The translations under genes were made by a program, and so were the position numbers. Below, piece by piece: positions 58,995 to 64,000 of a stretch of DNA of 64,000 nt. Origin of the DNA: Undaria pinnatifida (lineage: Eukaryota > Sar > Phaeophyceae > Laminariales > Alariaceae). Within the stretch, counting starts at the first letter, position 1, and the number at the start of each line of letters is the position of its first letter. The notes beneath the pieces are model-generated. The model ran no database searches. It had not been told where the DNA came from and saw only the letters and a list, made by a program, of their open reading frames with translations. The DNA lies in assembly GCA_012845835.1 (NCBI GenBank), contig JABAKD010000020.1, positions 4,253,243 to 4,317,242 of the forward strand. Direction: 5' to 3'.

Positions 58995-59135
58995 GCTGAT
59001 CGGTGTTACTTTGCCGGCTTACCTGTCCGGTGGCTACTTGCTCTTGTTCCTTTGGTTTTTCCATAACTTTCCTCGCATTTTCTCCTTGCGACAACCCCGG
59101 GATTTCAAGCCAACGGCGTTCCCAAGGGGAAGCTT
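58995..59135. repeat. Third copy of the 517-906 dispersed repeat
   Basis: GATCGGTGTTACTTTGCCGG to CCCCGGGATTTCAAGCCAAC then CCCAAGGGGAAG. It lies in a jouberin intron just after the family D element. Confidence 0.5.
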
Positions 59136-59805
59136 ATATTCTATTAATAGCGCTGGAAGCATGGTGGTGATCTGTCGCCGCTCTGTGTTGCTCAACACTG
59201 TGGGTAAAAAAACTATCTACCGCGTACACATATGTAAACGATACCAGGCAGGTAGCGTTATGAAAAAGGTACCGGCATAACAATTGTCTACGTAAGATAT
59301 GTTGCGGACAGCAGCATGCTCATACCCGATACCATGCACAATAAATCTATATATCTTAGTTCGCTTATCACATATGCACATCCTTACGTCTGCGGATATC
59401 TCCCGCCTCTGACCGCCTTTCCGCGCGGTTTCTTCGCTGAGGCGTGCCCCCGCCTCGCCTGCAACCACCGGCTCAGCTGATCCGCCCGCTCGGCGCCGTA
59501 GCGCGCGCGCGAGGCCTCGACGTCGAGATCTACGACGAGATCTCCGAAAAATCGTGCCCTGTGAGACGTTTGGTGCGTAGTCTGCACACAGGGCTAATGT
59601 CTTCGCGTTATTTCTTCGGTACGTGTTCTCTGACCTCCGACACACGGGGGGGGGTCGATTACCTGGCCGGCGTCGCCATTGTAAAGGCCACTAAGCGAGG
59701 TTTGTGCTAGGATCTGGGGAAGAAAAGTTCGTAATCCCCGAGAACACATGCCACCCAGGCGTAGTGGAGAACTGCGAACTCTCAATATTTTTGAACCCCC
59801 GGTAG

Positions 59806-60195
59806 TCTACAGCAGCACGTATACATGTACATGATGTACAGCAGTAGCTGAAGCTATGATGAGCCTGCAGCATCACGAAGCTACAAATGGTATATGCACA
59901 GCAGCATCACGAACCTACAAATGGTATATGCAATGCAGAATCACGAAGCTACAAATGGTATATGCACAGCAGCAGCTAGGCGTCGTGGAGAACTGCGAAC
60001 TCTCAATATTTTTGAACCCCCGGTAGTCTACAGCAGCACGTACATGTACATGATGTACAGCAGTAGCTGAAGCTATGATGAGCCTGCAGCATGACGAAGC
60101 TACAAATGGTATATGCACAGCAGCATCACGAAGCTACAAATAAATGGTATATGCACAGCAGCATCACGAAGCTACAAATGGTATATGCACAGCAG
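59806..60195. repeat. Nested tandem repeats in a jouberin intron
   Basis: A ~34-bp unit (CAGCATCACGAAGCTACAAA then TGGTATATGCA) repeats six or more times, embedded in a roughly 220-bp duplication (GGAGAACTGCGAACTCTCAA at 59769 and 59988). Confidence 0.7.
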
Positions 60196-61004
60196 CAGCT
60201 GTGGCCGCGCCTTTCTGCGTAGCAACGCAGAGCGTCACCCAGCTGGGGTGAACCGCCATGCTCTCCCATAATTTCCAGGCTGCCTTCTCGCATTGTTCCG
60301 CCGCACACGGGAAATCGGGAAAAAATTGTCGGCATTTTCCCTTTCCAGTATCTCCCATATATGAATTAACAAACTTCGTCTAACTCTTGGCATTACTTCT
60401 TACCCTCTTAATACTTACTATCCTGCGCTGCAACCGGCGGCCGTCCAGGCCGCCGGCGTAGCCCCTTGTATCTTATATAGATGCCTCCCGCACTCGATAT
60501 CGGGGGTCCTCTTCTGTAGAGCTCTGTATTTGGCCCGTGCAATGTTCCTGTTTTTTTCAATGCTGCTGTATGCGCGGACGCATAATTAGTCTATAGTCTA
60601 TGTATATTTACAGGCTAGACTACTGCTTGTACCATTGTTTCAGCAACAGCAGTAGCACGCGTTTGATACACTTATGATGCTCATATAGACTAGTCTAATA
60701 TCAAGCATAGGAAATCGTATTCACGTAATACTGGGTGGTATCGTACATACCAGGGCATACCAGGGCTGTTCATGTATGAGCATCCACACCCTTCGGCGGG
60801 ACGGTAAGAGGGTTTTTGCCCACCAGGTAAAAGATCAGCGCAATGTACTCGTTCATAAGTAGTGTACGCGCGCGAGGATGGACACAGGCCAGCGTTATCG
60901 ACCCTACAATATAGCCGTAGGGCATGATACCAGCAGGCCACACATCATACGCACTGTACGCAAGAACGTGGATACAGCAGAGACTCACGACAGCAGAGAC
61001 TCAC

Positions 61005-61445
61005 GTTGTCGTCACTACTGGTAGCGTTGCTGTCGCTCGATTCCTGCCGGCCTCGCCGCCGCGACGAAGGCGAAAGGCCACCCTTCGGCTTCAACTCTTT
61101 CAAGCGCGAACGCAACCCCGAACGAGAAAGCTGTGGCCCGCCCTTCATCGCCCCTGCTTTCCCCGTGTCATCTCGCGATGGCGATCTAGATGGAGATGAT
61201 GAGCTGTTGTTGTTGTTGTTCTCGTCGCCTGCTGGGTATCTTCCACCAGTCTTGTTCTTGGGCTGCGCTCCCGCGACGCTATCGAGAGTAGTTTCTGCGT
61301 CGTCGTTGTCTTCGCCCGTTGCACCCAGTCGTTGTCGAGCGGAGCTCATTTCGATGGGGTTGTCACCACGGTCGTCGTCTTCTTCTTTCTTTGCACGACG
61401 AGTAGATGCTTCTCCTCCCAAATCTTCTTCGCCTTTGGCTTCCGT
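61005..61445 (-). CDS. AHI1: Jouberin, disordered N-terminal exon
   Basis: The 147-codon exon runs from acceptor cctagcacag to donor gtgagt, phase 0 to 0. The peptide is highly charged and low-complexity: runs of Asn and Ser (ENNNNNSSSS), Lys/Arg-rich and Ser/Asp-rich stretches, ending SSDDN. Vertebrate jouberin also has a long charged N-terminus. The exon is assigned by phase, strand and composition, not by motif. The donor lies in a 16-bp tandem duplication. Confidence 0.5.
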
Positions 61446-61713
61446 CTGTGCTAGGGTGCCGGGCGTGCTCCGGGCGACGAGCGCATGATCGTCGTCCCGT
61501 CGTCGCGATCTTGGATCACCGATCTTTTTTTCGCTACCGATATGGACGAAATTATAGATATCGTATATTCATATAAATTAATATCAAATAGTTTATTATG
61601 TTAAAGTCAAAATGGAATGTATCTGCGGGTGCACGAAAAAAGCCTCGCAAATAAGTCGAAACCCTTTCTTGCCGAAGATACCGCACACGAAGATCTACTG
61701 CTGTACTACATAC

Positions 61714-61752
61714 AGCAGGCAGCCGGGGACGAAGCGCATCCTGCGCATCCAT
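61714..61752 (-). CDS. AHI1: Jouberin, candidate start exon
   Basis: This 13-codon exon has ATG in a good context (GAAGATGG), encodes MDAQDALRPRLPA and ends before a strong donor, gtatgt, at phase 0. That matches the next exon's phase. There is no homology support because jouberin N-termini are not conserved, so it is only the best available start upstream of 61445. Confidence 0.35.
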
Positions 61753-62856
61753 CTTCAGTCTCCTTGTACTGTTGGGGCACTTGCTTGTGGCTGTCCATTG
61801 TCAACTTCAATCGAAGTAGTCAACGCATCGTGACGAAGATGACGCGCACAGAGGAATTGCGGGTGACTGAAGACGGCAGGATATACAGCAGCGGCCGCAG
61901 ATCCTATCCCAATGGCGACAGCTATTCGGTGCGTAACACGGTACCACTGGTACATGCATCATGGTGTCCAAGGGGAACTCTATTGGGGGGTCTCGAGGCT
62001 CCAGCCGCTGCATGATACGAAGTGGTCGTGTGTCTCAATTTGAGCCGAAGACCTTTTTTTCTCGTACCCTGGTGTAGTCTATAGTCTATGCAGCAGTAAC
62101 TGCTGTATGGCAGTTCGAAAACGATTAATAATATTAATATCATATTGTATGAAAACATGCTCGATCGTAAGTACGCAATACCGTATGTGTCAAGGCGGTA
62201 CCGTTCTGATACGAGTATATCAGGTGCGTGACAAGGCGGTATACCTGGTACGCATGACCAGAATAAATACCAGGGACTTGAGTAATTTTGTGTATACGAC
62301 GAGTGTTGTACAACTATTGGTGGCAGCATTGCATGTATGCGCATGGTGCCAGTTGGGCGTGTGGCCGTCGCTCGGCCGAACGAACCGACTGCTCCGTGGC
62401 TCGGCCTCGTCGCTCGGTTACTACGATAGATAGTCGGGCAGCCTTGGGGCATCGAGGTCGCTCGCGCTGTCGCTCGGTCGCTCGGGCGCCAGGCGCGCTA
62501 GTACTGCATATATATATATGTACCATGCCGGTTACATATTGGTAGAGGCTCGAGTGCCGGGGCCGCGGTGCTTATACTCGTGTGCATAGAGGCCTGAAGA
62601 TTGTGCCGTGTTATACTACTGAAATCCTCGTGCGGTATGTCTTTCACCCCTGTATGTGCTGTATGTGCTGTATGTGCTGTATGTGCTGCATAGTGAAGCA
62701 ACTACTCCGGAATATCCGTCGTACCTGGCACCTGCTTGCCAGGCAACCGTGGTGTGTCTCATCCAAAAGGTGTCTAATGCGTGTGATGTCGATGGCGCCC
62801 CCCTTCCGACCTAACCCTCCCTATTTCTCGTCGCACGCACGTGTTATGGTGATGTC
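61753..62856. promoter_or_regulatory. Possible bidirectional promoter, jouberin / MORN gene
   Basis: About 1.1 kb separates the candidate jouberin ATG (- strand) from the MORN ATG (+ strand). It is unusually free of MITEs, and carries several ATAC/GTATAC-rich stretches and GGTACC-like palindromes. There is no clear TATA box. The region's promoter role is inferred from gene geometry only. Confidence 0.3.
62649..62690. repeat. TGTATGTGC short tandem repeat
   Basis: Four units of TGTATGTGC in the jouberin-MORN intergenic region. Confidence 0.8.
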
Positions 62857-62969
62857 ATGTTCAATGGGGTGGGGCACGGTGTGTTCGACCGTGCTTGGTT
62901 ATACAAGGGTGAATTCGTCGACGGGATGAGAGAAGGGCAAGGAATCCTCTCCTACATCAACGGCAGCAC
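62857..62969 (+). CDS. MORN-repeat protein, first exon (continues beyond the window)
   Basis: From ATG at 62857 the frame reads MFNGVGHGVFDRAWLYKGEF then VDGMREGQGILSYINGST and stops being coding at a perfect donor gtgagt (phase 2). Y-x-G-E-F-x-x-G-x-x-x-G-x-G is the MORN signature. MORN proteins sit at membranes and in flagellar structures; this one's role is unknown. No AG exists between the upstream in-frame stop (62812) and the ATG, which supports this start. Later exons lie outside the window or in the remaining 1 kb without being recognisable. Confidence 0.6.
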
Positions 62970-62993
62970 GTGAGTTTATGTGAAGAATTGACC

Positions 62994-63028
62994 ACAACAA
63001 CAAAAACAACAACAACAACAACAACAAC
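62994..63028. repeat. (CAA)n array after the MORN donor
   Basis: About 11 CAA units with one AAA variant, 24 bases into the first MORN intron. Confidence 0.85.
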
Positions 63029-63149
63029 CACAACCACGGACGGATGCACGAACGTCTTTCCTTGTGTGACGACCGCAAGCTACGTAAGGGGCGCATCTCG
63101 TTTTTTTTTTCCCCGAGACTCCTCACCTAAGAAGCTCCATTTTTTTTTT

Positions 63150-63340
63150 TTCACCTGTCGAATCGAGTCTCGCAGGTCGGACCCGGTCAGGATGACCCGA
63201 TGCCACCCGTGATATTAAAAAGAGACCCGGTCCTCGACCCGTGAGAGCTCAAACACTCGGCCCGATTTGAACCGCGAGTTTTTTTAGGCGCTCTGACCCG
63301 ACCCGCGGCGGGCTGGGTCATGACCCGTGGAAAAGCCCTG
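63150..63340. mobile_element. Family D: copy near the window end
   Basis: A GACCCG-rich interior ends in CATGACCCGTGGAAAAGCCCTG (last 20 of these form the TIR). The left boundary is unclear. It lies in the first MORN-gene intron. Confidence 0.45.
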
Positions 63341-63632
63341 CATTTTTTCACCCAGACAAAACAACACAAAAGCTGACGCTGTTACGGGGCGAGAAAATGA
63401 CGACCAGCGCCATCCGAGACTAGCAGTCAATTCCACACATACATGGTCATATAATATATATATGTATATACCGGATAATAATACAGTAAAACACAAGAGA
63501 CTACGAAGTAGTTTAATGGTATTCCAACGCCAGGGGTACGAACACTTTTTAGTTTTTAGTGGAAAACACATTTTTTTTTTCTCTTATGTTTCTGAATGAC
63601 GTGGTGGCGGGAGGCAGTCCAATCCTACGATG

Positions 63633-63894
63633 GAGTCATCCCACGGTAGGGGTTGCACCCGAAAGTCCCTGAGCTCCTCACACGAGGAACTCAATATCTC
63701 ACCCGAAAAATGACTTCGAAGGCATTCGTTCGCAGAACCCGACCAAGCTTCTATGCCTTAGTCCAAAAAATAAAGTACTCGTAAAAATACTTCATTGACA
63801 GGCAGTTCCTCACATGAGGAACTCAATCGTAAGGAACTCAACTGCCCAGGGACTTTTTGGTGCAGAAAGTGCAGCCCCTACCGTGGGATGACTC
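63633..63894 (+). mobile_element. Family B: complete CCCACGGTAGGGG MITE
   Basis: A 262-bp element with TIRs GAGTCATCCCACGGTAGGGG and CCCCTACCGTGGGATGACTC. It carries internal GAGGAACTCAAT palindromic motifs and GATG on both flanks, a possible target duplication. It has no coding capacity and is the best preserved copy in the window. Confidence 0.8.
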
Positions 63895-63949
63895 GATGGG
63901 AGTGTCCAGAGGGGGTCCCCCTTTCAGGGACCTTTTTTTTTGCACAGGC

Positions 63950-64000
63950 TCGGGTGTCACTCGCGCGAGTGACCCTCCCCCCCCCCCCCCCCCCCCCCCC
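63950..64000. repeat. GGTCACTCGCGCGAGTGACC palindrome and poly-C, window end
   Basis: GTCACTCGCGCGAGTGACC is an almost perfect palindrome. Related copies occur near 1130, 7264, 11882, 14268, 16277 and 18115, always close to G or C runs. The window then ends in poly-C. Confidence 0.6.

Larger units (their letters stand above)
33691..61752 (-). other. AHI1: Gene span: jouberin (AHI1) homologue
   Basis: Twenty exons, all phase-compatible, total 1469 codons plus stop. Read 5' to 3' (descending coordinates): a candidate ATG exon, two disordered charged exons, a C2-like region with VHIVDSSTGRYL, a WEESLVFAESY...LFELVD block, KIAWAFLRPIGA, RYPATLTVEV, PCVLPDRLLHR, then seven WD40 repeats and a helical tail. 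The order and spacing match vertebrate jouberin. That protein works at the ciliary transition zone and its loss causes Joubert syndrome. The C-terminal SH3 domain of vertebrate jouberin was not seen. The family assignment is strong; a ciliary or flagellar role is inferred. Introns not itemised separately show nothing I recognised. Confidence 0.85.

Overview
The window reads as nuclear DNA of a eukaryote with large, repeat-rich introns. It fits a stramenopile alga, and a brown alga (kelp-like) is my best guess, held at modest confidence. Exons are GC-rich and short. Introns run from about 0.2 to 8 kb, carry long poly-T, poly-G and poly-C runs, and use GT-AG junctions with one apparent GC-AG. 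A jouberin (AHI1) gene and an ankyrin TRP-type channel imply a lineage that still builds cilia or flagella at some stage.

Two spliced genes fill almost the whole window and converge. Bases 1-31954 on the + strand hold a TRP-like cation channel whose 5' end lies upstream. I found 15 phase-compatible exons: ankyrin repeats, a linker, an S1-S6 ion-transport domain, two further hydrophobic stretches and a coiled-coil tail ending in TGA at 31954. On the - strand, 61752 down to 33691, lies a jouberin homologue. Its 20 exons join in one frame (about 1469 codons plus stop): a disordered N-terminus, a C2-like central region, seven WD40 repeats and a short coiled-coil C-terminus with no SH3 domain seen. 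A third gene starts at about 62857 on the + strand with a MORN repeat and continues past the window. Its start faces the proposed jouberin start across about 1.1 kb, which may be a shared promoter.

The introns are a graveyard of small non-autonomous elements. I distinguish at least six families. (A) A roughly 90-bp TTAA-flanked, piggyBac-like MITE. (B) A roughly 260-bp MITE with TIR GAGTCATCCCACGGTAGGGG, whose ends have repeatedly expanded into minisatellites. (C) A roughly 270-290-bp element with ends like ACGCGTGCTACGATAGAGGT. (D) A hAT-like element with CAGGG ends and a GGGTC pentamer core, up to about 730 bp of array. (E) A 385-bp TIR element. (F) Foldback, tRNA-like elements centred on CACGTG. 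There is also one frameshifted PIF1-type helicase fragment and many micro- and minisatellites, several of them immediately downstream of 5' splice sites.

All gene models come from reading splice sites, codon phase and family motifs by eye. No alignment or transcript evidence was available. I saw no rRNA gene, intact tRNA, CRISPR array or prokaryote-type operon.
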